From contig PAHY01000013.1 in the NCBI GenBank assembly GCA_002705055.1, positions 1 to 64,000 on the forward strand: a stretch of DNA of 64,000 nt, read 5' to 3'. A model generated the notes under the pieces. That model searched no databases. It was not told where the DNA came from and saw nothing but the letters and a program-made list of their open reading frames with translations. The stretch comes from Planctomycetota bacterium (GTDB lineage: Bacteria; Planctomycetota; UBA1135). The translations under genes and the position numbers were made by a program. Below, in pieces: positions 9,114 through 17,573 of this stretch; the first letter of the stretch is position 1; every line of letters begins with the position of its first letter.

Positions 9114-9821
9114 ATGAACGCCCGCTTTGTCGACCGACGCGCGGCCATCCTTGACCGGATCGCGGCCGCAGCCTCGCGTGCCGGGCGGGATCCCGCGGAG
9201 GTCCGGCTGGTCGCGGTGGCCAAGACCGCCGGTCCTGCCTCCCTCCGCGAGGCCTGGGAGGCGGGCCACCGCCACTTTGCACACAACCGGGTTCAGCCGC
9301 TGATGGAGCACCACGAGGTGCTGCCCGAGGCAAACTGGCACCTGATCGGGCCCTTGCAGCGCAATAAGGCGCGCAAGGCGGTGGAGCGGGTCTGCATGAT
9401 CGAGACGGTCGCCGATCTCAAGCTGGCGAGCAGCCTCAATCGTCTCGCCGCCGAGCTGCGGCCCACCCCGCTGCCGGTGCTGCTGCAGCTCAATCTCCAT
9501 CCTGCGGATGGCCGGCCGGGCTTTCCGGCAGCCGGGGGCGCGGCGCTCGACGCGCTGGCCGCCTTCGCAGGCCAACTCCAGGGCCTGGAGCATCTGGAAC
9601 TGCAGGGGCTGATGACCATCGCCGCCGCCGACGCGGATGACCAGGCGCTTCATCGCCACTTTGCCAGGGTCCGCGAGCTCGGCGATCAGCTGGCCAAGAT
9701 GGAGTTGCTGCCATCCGACCCGGTGCTATCCATGGGCATGAGCGGGGACTTCGAGATCGCCGTCGAGGAAGGCGCTACCCTAGTACGCGTCGGTCGGGCC
9801 CTTTTCCCGCCGGCCGATTGA
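9114..9821 (+). CDS. YggS/PROSC family PLP-binding protein
   Basis: 235 residues. The PLP lysine sits in LVAVAKTAG (about residue 37), HLIGPLQRNK is the phosphate-side motif, and the C-terminus reads SMGMSGDFEIAVEEGATLVRVG, the family signature. These proteins keep pyridoxal phosphate and amino acid pools balanced and have no proven catalytic activity. It is followed after 3 bases by the Ser/Thr kinase gene. Confidence 0.92.
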   Translation: MNARFVDRRAAILDRIAAAASRAGRDPAEVRLVAVAKTAGPASLREAWEAGHRHFAHNRVQPLMEHHEVLPEANWHLIGPLQRNKARKAVERVCMIETVADLKLASSLNRLAAELRPTPLPVLLQLNLHPADGRPGFPAAGGAALDALAAFAGQLQGLEHLELQGLMTIAAADADDQALHRHFARVRELGDQLAKMELLPSDPVLSMGMSGDFEIAVEEGATLVRVGRALFPPAD

Positions 9822-9824
9822 GTC

Positions 9825-12383
9825 GTGAGTCTGAGAGTCCGCTGGCAGACCGACGAGGACGAAGGTGCGTTTCCGCTGCGCGCCCGTCCTTTGCACCTGG
9901 TTTTCTTCGACGGAGCATTCGACGTCGCCCCCCAACTTGCTGAAGGGCAGGACGGGCTGACGCTGGCTCCGCCCGATGCCGAGGGCAAGATTGACGCACA
10001 GGGTCACGGCGAGCTGCGCTTCGTCGCAGGTGGCAAACAGTCGGCCCGCGTCCGCCTGCCCGTCGGGGGTCAGGTCGGCTTTGTGCTCGGCGATGAGCAG
10101 GGCATGCTGCGCGCCGAAGGCAAGGCCCCGGTCTCGGATCCGCTGGTCGGCGCGGAGCTCGGCGGCCACCGCATTCTTGGCCGTCTCGGCTCGGGTGCGG
10201 TCGGCGTGGTCTATCGCGCGCTGCAGATTGACCTCGACCGCGAGGTGGCGCTCAAGCTGCTGGACGCCGAAGTGGCCAAGCGACCGGATGCGGTCGACAG
10301 CTTCCGTCGCGAAGCCCAGGCAGCGGGGCGGCTCACCCACCCGCACGTGGTGCAGGTCTACAACGTCGGCGAAGACGGCGGCCGGTACTACTACACGATG
10401 GAGCTGGTGCCTGGCGGCGACCTGGAAGATCGGCTCGACGAGATCGGTCCTTTGCCCTGGCAGGAAGCGAGCGCTGCGGTGCGCGACTGCTGCCGCGCCT
10501 TGGCCTACGCCGAGGAGAAGGGCCTGGTGCACCGCGACGTCAAGCCCGAGAACCTGATGCTCGCCCCCGGCGGGATCGTCAAGCTCGCCGACCTGGGGCT
10601 CGCCGCCACGCGCGGCATGCTCGACACCGAAGCGGCTGGGGGTACCCCCCACTTCATGGCGCCCGAAGCGGTGGGCAAGGGCACGGTCGATCACCGCTCC
10701 GACCTCTACTCGGTCGGCTGCACGCTGTATCGGCTGCTCACGCAGGACACGGTCTTTGCCGGTTCCACCGTCAAGGAGATCCTGCTCGCACACCGCGACG
10801 AGGAGCCGCCGACCCTGCGCGCGTCCGGGGTCGATGCGCCGCGCGAACTGGACGAGCTGCTCGCCGGGCTGCTCGCCAAGGATCCGGACGAACGCTATCA
10901 GCACGCTTCCGAGGTCGTCGAGGATCTCGAGGCCATCCTCGAGCCGCGCGCCGGCAATAAGATGGCGCTGGTCGCCATTCCCCTGCTGGCGGTTCTCGGC
11001 GGAATCGGCTGGGTGCTGTTCGGGCCCAAGGCCGAAGAACCCACCGAGCCGGAGCGAGTCGTCGAATACGTCGAACGTGGCGGCGCGGACGAAGCCGAGC
11101 TCGAGCGCGAGCGGATTCGCGCGGCCTACTTTGAAGCGCTGGCCAAGCCCGAGGCCGAAGGCGTGCGGCAGGCGGCGCTGCAGCAGTTCCTGCTCGACTA
11201 TCCCGAGGCCGACCAGGCGGAAGAAGCACAGGCCGAGATCGACCGCCTCCTGGAAGCGGCGGCGACCGAGTCCAGCACGCCGACCGAAGAGGTTGAGACT
11301 CCCGAGGAGCGGGCAGCGCGCGAGGCGCTCGCGGCTGAACTGGCCAGCGTCCGCCAGGTCCTGGACGCGCAGCGATTTGGCGACGCGCGCGCGCAGGCGA
11401 GTGCTTCAAGCAAGGCCGCCGATCCCGCCATGCTCGCGCTCGGCAGCGAGATCGAATCGCGCGCCGCCGCCGCCTTTGAAGGCTGGGAACAGGAGCACGC
11501 GACGGCCCTTCAGGGTCAGGATTGGGCCGGCGCGCGAGCGGTGCGGGCCAGCTTTGAGGCCTCGCTCGGCGAGGCCGCGCCGGCGGCTTGGCTGGCTCGT
11601 CTGCAGACGCTGGAAGAGCTCGCCATGCAGGCCAAGGCAGCAGCCGATGCGGCCGCATTCCGCACTCAGCGGGAGTCCTTCCTGGGGCTCGCCGGCGACC
11701 CGGTGCGCGAGAAGCTCCGCTCCTTTGAAATCGCTGCCGCCCAGGAAGCCTGGGATGCGGCCGCGCAGTCGATCGAACACCCGGAACTGCAGCAGCTTGC
11801 CGCCCTGCGCAGTCAGCTCTTTGCACGCGCCGCGCAGGCGCGCGCCAGCCTCGACGCGCGGGTTGCCAGCGAATCGCTTGAGATCGAGGAGTACAAGGAA
11901 CAGCGCAAGGCCGACGTCCTGGGCCTGGGGCCGGAAGGGCTGCGCCTGCGCGTGCAGATCAGCGGCGAGCGGGTCGAACGCGTCGATCCCTGGTCGGCCT
12001 ACCTGTCGCCGAAGCTACTCGCATCCGTTCTGACCGAGCTCGGCCCCGAGTCCGGCAGCGAAGCCGAACTCGCTGCGCTGGCCTACCTGATTGCCTGCGA
12101 TCGACTGGCGGTCTCGCTGAACGCGCTCGGCTCGTCACCGGACGCAGCAAGCGCGGCGCGCCTGCGTCAGGAAGTGGAAGCCTGGCAGGCGGCGCTGCTC
12201 TATCCCGAGCAGCTGCCAGCCGGCGCGCTCGCCAGCCTGCAGCAGGTCATCGATCTCTGCACCGCGCTGGAAGCGGGCGATGACTACCTCGCGCTGAACC
12301 GCGCCGAGGATCTGCAGGCGCGCTTCGGCCTGCTCTCCGTCTGGACCACCGGCGGCGAGACCGATTGGGGACTCGAGCCTTGA
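9825..12383 (+). CDS. Membrane Ser/Thr protein kinase (PknB-like) with unknown N-terminal domain
   Basis: 852 residues from a GTG 3 bases after yggS. Residues 1-105 form a beta-rich domain I do not recognise. The Hanks-type kinase spans about 110-375: Gly-rich loop GRLGSGAVGVVY, Lys144, HRDVKPEN (Asp238, Asn243), DLG instead of DFG (Asp256) and APE near 280, so it should be active. One membrane helix follows at 380-402 (MALVAIPLLAVLGG), then about 450 residues of Ala/Glu-rich, helical, coiled-coil-like sequence outside. No PASTA or WD repeats are seen. Its stop overlaps the purN start, which links the kinase to a metabolic operon. Confidence 0.9.
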   Translation: MSLRVRWQTDEDEGAFPLRARPLHLVFFDGAFDVAPQLAEGQDGLTLAPPDAEGKIDAQGHGELRFVAGGKQSARVRLPVGGQVGFVLGDEQGMLRAEGKAPVSDPLVGAELGGHRILGRLGSGAVGVVYRALQIDLDREVALKLLDAEVAKRPDAVDSFRREAQAAGRLTHPHVVQVYNVGEDGGRYYYTMELVPGGDLEDRLDEIGPLPWQEASAAVRDCCRALAYAEEKGLVHRDVKPENLMLAPGGIVKLADLGLAATRGMLDTEAAGGTPHFMAPEAVGKGTVDHRSDLYSVGCTLYRLLTQDTVFAGSTVKEILLAHRDEEPPTLRASGVDAPRELDELLAGLLAKDPDERYQHASEVVEDLEAILEPRAGNKMALVAIPLLAVLGGIGWVLFGPKAEEPTEPERVVEYVERGGADEAELERERIRAAYFEALAKPEAEGVRQAALQQFLLDYPEADQAEEAQAEIDRLLEAAATESSTPTEEVETPEERAAREALAAELASVRQVLDAQRFGDARAQASASSKAADPAMLALGSEIESRAAAAFEGWEQEHATALQGQDWAGARAVRASFEASLGEAAPAAWLARLQTLEELAMQAKAAADAAAFRTQRESFLGLAGDPVREKLRSFEIAAAQEAWDAAAQSIEHPELQQLAALRSQLFARAAQARASLDARVASESLEIEEYKEQRKADVLGLGPEGLRLRVQISGERVERVDPWSAYLSPKLLASVLTELGPESGSEAELAALAYLIACDRLAVSLNALGSSPDAASAARLRQEVEAWQAALLYPEQLPAGALASLQQVIDLCTALEAGDDYLALNRAEDLQARFGLLSVWTTGGETDWGLEP

Positions 12384-13030
12384 GTCGGGCCCGGCTGGTC
12401 GTCTTGGCCTCCGGCGGCGGGCGGACACTCGAGAACCTTCAGGAACAGATTCTGGCCGGCCGGCTGGATGCCGAGATCGTTCTGGTTGTGCTGTCCAAGT
12501 CAGGCCTCGGCGCAGAGCAGCGCGCGACCCGGCTCGGCCTTCCGGTCGTGATCATCGGCAAGGAATCTCATCCGGATCGGTCGGAGCGCGATCAGGCCCT
12601 GCTCGCCGCGCTGGATGCGGCGGCGCCGGATCTGGTGCTGATGGCGGGCTGGTTGCAGCTCCTGCCGATTCCTGAGCGTTACGAGGGCAAGGTGCTCAAC
12701 ATTCACCCGTCTCTGCTCCCCGCCTACGGGGGGCGCGGCTTCTACGGGCATCATGTGCACGAAGCCGTCGCGCGAGACCGGCAGCCGATCTCTGGCTGTA
12801 CCGTGCACTTTGCGACCGAAGCCTATGACGAAGGGCCGATCGTGCTGCAGGAAGCGGTGCTGCTGCCCGCCGACGCCGAACCCGATGCGATCGCCGCGCT
12901 GGTCTTCGCTGCCGAATGCCGCGCCTACCCCGATGCGGTGCGCGCAATCCTGGCCGGGGAAGCCCGCTGGGTGGCCGGCCAGGTCTGCTGGAGTGAGACC
13001 GCCGCCGACGGCCTCAGTCGCTCGCGCTGA
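12380..13030 (+). CDS. purN: Phosphoribosylglycinamide formyltransferase
   Basis: 216 residues from a TTG that overlaps the kinase stop as TTGA; an in-frame TTG at 12365 is the alternative. The GART signatures are clear: LASGGGRTLENL at the N-terminus, NIHPSLLPAYGG with catalytic Asn and His, and GCTVHFATEAYDEGPIVLQ with the catalytic Asp. It adds the first formyl group from 10-formyl-THF in purine synthesis; folD at 35627 supplies that cofactor. The 3' end overlaps the convergent DUF4340 gene by 17 bases. Confidence 0.92.
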   Translation: MSRARLVVLASGGGRTLENLQEQILAGRLDAEIVLVVLSKSGLGAEQRATRLGLPVVIIGKESHPDRSERDQALLAALDAAAPDLVLMAGWLQLLPIPERYEGKVLNIHPSLLPAYGGRGFYGHHVHEAVARDRQPISGCTVHFATEAYDEGPIVLQEAVLLPADAEPDAIAALVFAAECRAYPDAVRAILAGEARWVAGQVCWSETAADGLSRSR

Positions 13031-14348
13031 GGATCTCTTCGAACAGCGCGTCGAAGTCGGTCGCGATCGCGTAGGCCTGGGTGCTGGAGCCTTCCGCGCC
13101 CACGCTGCCTTCGGCGCTTGGCCACCAGCGGAAAACCGTCGAGCCGCGTTCGGTGACCCGCGCCGAGATCGACAGCACCAGCTGCCGGGCCGAAACCCCG
13201 GCAGGACGCTCCGCCTCCTGGACGGATTCCAGGTTGGCGATTTCGACCAGGGTCCGGGTCAGGAGCTTTTGAGCCGGCGAGGGCAGCACTTCCCCATCGC
13301 TGCGCGCCCATCCCAGGCTGCCTCGCCGCAGCTCGACCGTTCCTTCGGGGCGCGTCAGACGCAGCGAGGAAATATGCGTGGGGTCGAAGCCGAGCAGACG
13401 TCGACTGCGCAGCTCCTGGGCGGGGTAACTGAGGACGGCGAGGTCGTCTTCGTAGGTGGGCAGGAGATAAGCCCGGTCGCGGTCGTAAGCCATGCCCTCG
13501 AACAGCCGCAGCACCTGCTCGACCTTGCGATCGCCGTCCACCAGGCTGGTGATCCGCAGCTCGCCACCAGCGCCCTCCAGCTGAGCTCGCAGCTCGTCAG
13601 ACGATGCGTCGGTCGGCAGCGAGGAAGCGCGCATGCCGATCATGCGATCCAGGCCGCGGCCTCGAATCGGATCGACCAGACCTTGGATCGGTTCGACCAG
13701 CTCCCAGTTGCGGCCGGACTTGCGGATCCGGAAGCCCACGCCCTGGGGCGGCGACCAAGCGAGTTCGATCACCTGGCGCGGGAAGCTCAGGATGGAGTGA
13801 TCGCGCCACTGCGTGGCGGGCCGCGTCAGCATCTCGGCCAGCGCGCGCGGAGCCAGGATGCGCTCGCCGTTGCGGGCCGCGAAGACCTGGGAACCCCCGG
13901 CGTGCCGGGCGCCCAGGGCAAGTCGATAAAGCGATCCATCCTCGAGCAGAATCTCGAGATCGACCCGCGGCGCGGCGATGCCTAGTTCCGCGTCGGTACG
14001 CGCGGCCCAGGCCGCTTCCATCTCGCGGGCCGGTGTGCGGCTGAGGATCATCAGCAGCTGGCCGATCAGCGCCGGCTCGGCGCGGTCCACCAGCGGATCG
14101 GTCAGCTGATAGTGGCCATCTTCGCGCGGCTCGAGGCGGACCACGTCCTGGGTCTCCGCGCGGTGGATCAGGATCTCGCGGATCGACGAGGGATCGGCCG
14201 CGAAGAGCACGTCCGGAGTCTCTTCGTCCGAAGACGGGCCCGGCTCCTCCTGGATCTTCGGGGTTTCCGCCTCGGGAAACAAGCTGGGAATCCAGACCGC
14301 GATGCCGATCAGGCACAGCGCGAGGACGAAGAGTGCGCGAGGATTCAT
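13014..14348 (-). CDS. DUF4340 domain protein, membrane-anchored
   Basis: 444 residues from MNPRALFVLALCLIGIAVW, a single N-terminal membrane helix, followed by an acidic linker (PEAETPKIQEEPG) and a long beta-rich periplasmic part with repeated short domains, typical of DUF4340. It is the last gene of the ABC transporter operon: its ATG overlaps the end of the GldG-like gene (ATGA). In planctomycetes and relatives DUF4340 proteins usually sit beside GldFG-type transporters; their role is not established. Confidence 0.8.
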   Translation of the reverse strand: MNPRALFVLALCLIGIAVWIPSLFPEAETPKIQEEPGPSSDEETPDVLFAADPSSIREILIHRAETQDVVRLEPREDGHYQLTDPLVDRAEPALIGQLLMILSRTPAREMEAAWAARTDAELGIAAPRVDLEILLEDGSLYRLALGARHAGGSQVFAARNGERILAPRALAEMLTRPATQWRDHSILSFPRQVIELAWSPPQGVGFRIRKSGRNWELVEPIQGLVDPIRGRGLDRMIGMRASSLPTDASSDELRAQLEGAGGELRITSLVDGDRKVEQVLRLFEGMAYDRDRAYLLPTYEDDLAVLSYPAQELRSRRLLGFDPTHISSLRLTRPEGTVELRRGSLGWARSDGEVLPSPAQKLLTRTLVEIANLESVQEAERPAGVSARQLVLSISARVTERGSTVFRWWPSAEGSVGAEGSSTQAYAIATDFDALFEEILSASD

Positions 14349-15814
14349 CGACGACGTCTCCAGTACACGAGGAGTGCAACCAGCAGAGTCAGGCCAGGGA
14401 TGCCCAAGGTGAGAATGTTGGTGATCCGGACCTGATCCGTGCGTTCCAGCCGCAGCGGCAGGCTGGTGAGCGAGACCAGACCGCTCGGCGCCGCATCCTG
14501 GCCGGCCAGCCAGCGCAGCGCGCCGCTCGTGAACTCCTGCACGAAGGGCAGGCGCGGGCCGGTCAGCGAGATCACGCTGCCGAGCACGACCGTGCGGCCG
14601 GCGACGCTTGGCTCTTGAGCCTCCCATCGCTCGGCGGCCGCTGCCAGAGGGAAGCTCTGCCGCAGCTCCCCGGGGCCGGGCGCGTAGTCGCGGTCGAGAT
14701 CCGCCCAGGCATCGCCGGTGGTGAGCATCAGCGGAGTGCGCAGGTAGGCGTTGCTCCCCCCTTCCAGGCGCAGCGGGCGTGCGGCCAGCAGACCTTGCGC
14801 GCGGCCCGAATCCGCGAGCACCTGCGTGACCGGATGCTGTCCGCTGAGCTGACCCGAGGCAATGTCGAGGGTGGCGACTGCGCTGGTTCCCGGGGGCGCT
14901 CCGGCGCGGGGGCGCGCCTCGCAGACCAGGCCGGAGCCGAACTGCAGTCCGGTCTCGCCGAGCAGTTCATTCCACTGCTGCAGAACCTCGACCGGGGCGG
15001 TCGGCCCCAGCGCGAGCAGGACCGGTCGACCGGCGTGGATCCAGTTGCGCGCGGCCTCCAGATCGCTGGCCTGGAAGGGCGCGGTCTGGCCGATCACCAC
15101 GAGGACGTCAAACTCTTCTTCGCTGGCCGGGCCGGAGACTTCGATGGTGTCGAGGCCTTCAGAGCGAATCAGCTGCACCAGCGGGCGCAGGCCCCGATCG
15201 GCGTCCAGGCGCGGCTGTCCGTATCCGCTGACGATGCCCGCCTGCAGTGCTTCCCCCGAGGCCAGGCGCACTGCGGCATCGCCCAGGGCGCTGTCGACGC
15301 GCTCTTGGGTAAGCCGCGCGGGGCGGCCATCCGGGGTCGGGTCGGTGGCCAGGAACAGCTCATTGAAGATGAACTTGCGGCGACCGCCGTCCGGGACATC
15401 GAGGATGAGGACCTCAAGCGGCTCGCGCTCCAGCTCGTCCTCCCAGCGCGTCCAGTCGACCGGCGAGCTGAATTCTTCCAGCACGACCAGCTCGAGTTTG
15501 CCGCGGGCGCGGATCCGGGCGTCCTCCAGCAGAGCGCGCAGACGCGCGAAGGCGCGCGGATAGACCAGATTGCCGTTGATCCGAAGGCGCTGGTCCTCGG
15601 GCCGCAGGAAAGCCACCGCGCGCGTGCCCTCCGGCAGATTCGCCAGCGCCTCGGCGGTGCGCTCGGAGACCCCCGCCTGCCCGCCGCTGCTGAGATCCCA
15701 GCGCAGGCGCGCTTCCGGGCGCACCAGCACGCTGAGCAGGGTGACGACGACCGCGATCCCGGCGCCAGCCGCGAGCAGCGTGAGCATGCCCAGACGGAAG
15801 CGACGCGCGTTCAT
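14345..15814 (-). CDS. GldG-like ABC transporter auxiliary protein
   Basis: 489 residues. A membrane helix near residues 10-30 (LTLLAAGAGIAVVVTLLSVL), a large extracytoplasmic part of the GldG / ABC_transp_aux type (RWDLSSGGQAGVSERTAEAL, then LVVIGQ and PVLLALGPTAP), and a C-terminal helix followed by WRRRR. The start ATG overlaps the permease stop and its own stop overlaps the DUF4340 start. GldG works with GldF and GldA in Bacteroidota gliding, but homologues in non-gliding bacteria serve unknown transport. No evidence for gliding here. Confidence 0.82.
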   Translation of the reverse strand: MNARRFRLGMLTLLAAGAGIAVVVTLLSVLVRPEARLRWDLSSGGQAGVSERTAEALANLPEGTRAVAFLRPEDQRLRINGNLVYPRAFARLRALLEDARIRARGKLELVVLEEFSSPVDWTRWEDELEREPLEVLILDVPDGGRRKFIFNELFLATDPTPDGRPARLTQERVDSALGDAAVRLASGEALQAGIVSGYGQPRLDADRGLRPLVQLIRSEGLDTIEVSGPASEEEFDVLVVIGQTAPFQASDLEAARNWIHAGRPVLLALGPTAPVEVLQQWNELLGETGLQFGSGLVCEARPRAGAPPGTSAVATLDIASGQLSGQHPVTQVLADSGRAQGLLAARPLRLEGGSNAYLRTPLMLTTGDAWADLDRDYAPGPGELRQSFPLAAAAERWEAQEPSVAGRTVVLGSVISLTGPRLPFVQEFTSGALRWLAGQDAAPSGLVSLTSLPLRLERTDQVRITNILTLGIPGLTLLVALLVYWRRRR

Positions 15815-16554
15815 GGCACCCACCTCCGCGAAACCAGGCGCACCCAAGTCAGGAAGAGGAACAGGCCGGCCAGCAGCGGGAAGTACAGCAGCGCGTAACT
15901 GTCGATCAGCCCGACCGTGAAGCCGCGGTCGACCATGTCCGGGATGTTCATCGCGTGGGCGATGCCCTGCAGAGGGTTGCCCTGCTGATCGAACAGCACC
16001 GGCAGGAAGAGCAGCAGGAAGTTGAGCGCCGCGCCGCCGGCCGCCGCGAACAGCAGATTGCCTCCCCAGGCCGAGGCCCAAAGGCCGGTCGCGAGAAACA
16101 GCAGGCTGATCATCAGCGCGCCGTAGAAGCCGGACAGCACCAGATTCCAGTCGAGGTTCGCGCCGAAGCTGCCGAGGACCACGAACTGCAGCAGGACCCC
16201 GGCCCAGAAGACCAGGAAGAACACGCAGGCCGCGAGATACTTGGCGAGGACGACTTCAATGTCCCGAATCGGCGCGGTCAGCAGAGGTTCGAGCGTGCCG
16301 AGCCGGTGCTCTTCCGCGAACAGGCGCAAGGTCAGGAGCGGCGGAAAGGCCGGCAGCAGCAGCCAGACCAGCACGCCCGAGCCGAACATGTATTGGGGCA
16401 GCACATCGACGTCGGCGCGAATCGGTTCGCTGGCCAGCAGATAGGCGAAGAAGATGCCGTTGAGCAGGAACCAGAAGCCCAGCAGCACGTAGCTGAAGGG
16501 CGAGACGCTCAGCGACCAGACCTCGCGGATCAGCAGGGCGCGGAAGGCTCTCAT
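15811..16554 (-). CDS. ABC-2 type transporter permease (GldF-like)
   Basis: 247 residues with six predicted membrane segments. The conserved cytoplasmic stretch LRLFAEEHRLGTLEPLLTAPI between helices 2 and 3 is the coupling region of ABC-2 permeases (EExRxGTLE). Overlaps the ATPase gene upstream (ATGA) and the GldG-like gene downstream (ATGA), so the operon makes one complex. Confidence 0.9.
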   Translation of the reverse strand: MRAFRALLIREVWSLSVSPFSYVLLGFWFLLNGIFFAYLLASEPIRADVDVLPQYMFGSGVLVWLLLPAFPPLLTLRLFAEEHRLGTLEPLLTAPIRDIEVVLAKYLAACVFFLVFWAGVLLQFVVLGSFGANLDWNLVLSGFYGALMISLLFLATGLWASAWGGNLLFAAAGGAALNFLLLFLPVLFDQQGNPLQGIAHAMNIPDMVDRGFTVGLIDSYALLYFPLLAGLFLFLTWVRLVSRRWVP

Positions 16555-17483
16555 GGCCGGGCCTCCGTGGTCATCGAGCGGAACAGGTCTTCCAGGGTCG
16601 GCGTGAGGGTGCGGAACTCGGCGACCTCCACCTCCTGGGCTGCGAGCCAGCGGAACAGCGCCTGCCGGCGCGCGCCGTCGACGGGGCGCAGGCGCAGCTG
16701 AATGCCGTCGACCTGCAGGCTGTCCGCTTCGCTCTCGAGCAGGAAACCGCGCAGTGCAGTGAGGAAGGCCTCGTCCACATGACTTGTGCGGAACTGCACG
16801 GGAGCCTCGTCGGCCGCACGTTGCTGCAGGCGCGCGAGCTCGCCGTCCGCGCGCGCTTTGCCGTGGTGAATGATCAGCACCCGGTCGGCGATCTCTTCGA
16901 CCTCCGGGAGAACGTGAGAGCTGAACAGCACGGCCTTGCCCTGGCCAGCCAACTCGCGCAGGAAGTTGCGGAAGTCCTGGCGCTGCACCGGATCGAGGCC
17001 GCCGAAGGGTTCGTCCAGCAGCAGCGCCGGCGGATCGGCGAGCAGCGCGTCGGCCAGCCCCACGCGCTGGCGGTAGCCCTTCGAGAGCGCTGCAAAGGGC
17101 TGGCGCACGCGATCTTCCAGCCCCAGGGTTTCCACCACCCGGGCGGCACGCTGGCGCGCCTCGCCGCGTTTCAGCCCTTTGAGCCGGGCGCGAAAGCGCA
17201 GGTACTCGCCGACCCGCAGCTCGGGCGGCGCAACAAAGTTCTCGGGCAGATAGCCGATCCGCTGGCGGGCCTGGAGCGAGGCATCCTGCAGATCGCAGCC
17301 GTCGATCCGGGCGCGCCCCGAGCTGGGCGGCTGAAAGCCGGACAGGATCCGCAGCGTCGTGCTCTTGCCGGCCCCGTTCGGCCCCAGAAAGCCCAGAATC
17401 TCACCCGGCTCGACGCCGAAAGTGAGCGCATCGACCGCGGTGAGCGATCCGTAGCGTTTGGTCAGGGCTTCCGCCTCGATCAT
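16551..17483 (-). CDS. ABC transporter ATP-binding protein
   Basis: 310 residues from MIEAEALTKRYG; an in-frame TTG at 17501 is less likely because it lies inside the dnaK terminator tail. Walker A GPNGAGKST is at residues 34-42, the signature reads LSKGYRQRVGLADALL, Walker B LLLDEPFGGLDP, H-loop in SSHVLPEVE. About 80 residues after the ATPase domain form a DUF4162-like C-terminal domain. First gene of the four-gene operon with permease, GldG-like and DUF4340 proteins. Confidence 0.93.
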   Translation of the reverse strand: MIEAEALTKRYGSLTAVDALTFGVEPGEILGFLGPNGAGKSTTLRILSGFQPPSSGRARIDGCDLQDASLQARQRIGYLPENFVAPPELRVGEYLRFRARLKGLKRGEARQRAARVVETLGLEDRVRQPFAALSKGYRQRVGLADALLADPPALLLDEPFGGLDPVQRQDFRNFLRELAGQGKAVLFSSHVLPEVEEIADRVLIIHHGKARADGELARLQQRAADEAPVQFRTSHVDEAFLTALRGFLLESEADSLQVDGIQLRLRPVDGARRQALFRWLAAQEVEVAEFRTLTPTLEDLFRSMTTEARP

Positions 17484-17500
17484 GGTCCGGGCCTGTTGCA

Positions 17501-17557
17501 AAAAACGGGCCGCGGACAGGGTAACGCCCCCTTCGGGGTGCTGCCTCGTCCGCGGCC
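17501..17557 (-). terminator. Intrinsic terminator of dnaK
   Basis: GGCCGCGGAC (17508-17517) pairs perfectly with GTCCGCGGCC (17548-17557), with a further inner CCCC/GGGG stem. On the minus strand the stem is followed by CGTTTTTTGC, a run of six T. It begins 16 bases after the dnaK stop. It separates dnaK from the ABC operon. Confidence 0.9.
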
Positions 17558-17573
17558 GCGATCCTGGAGAGGA

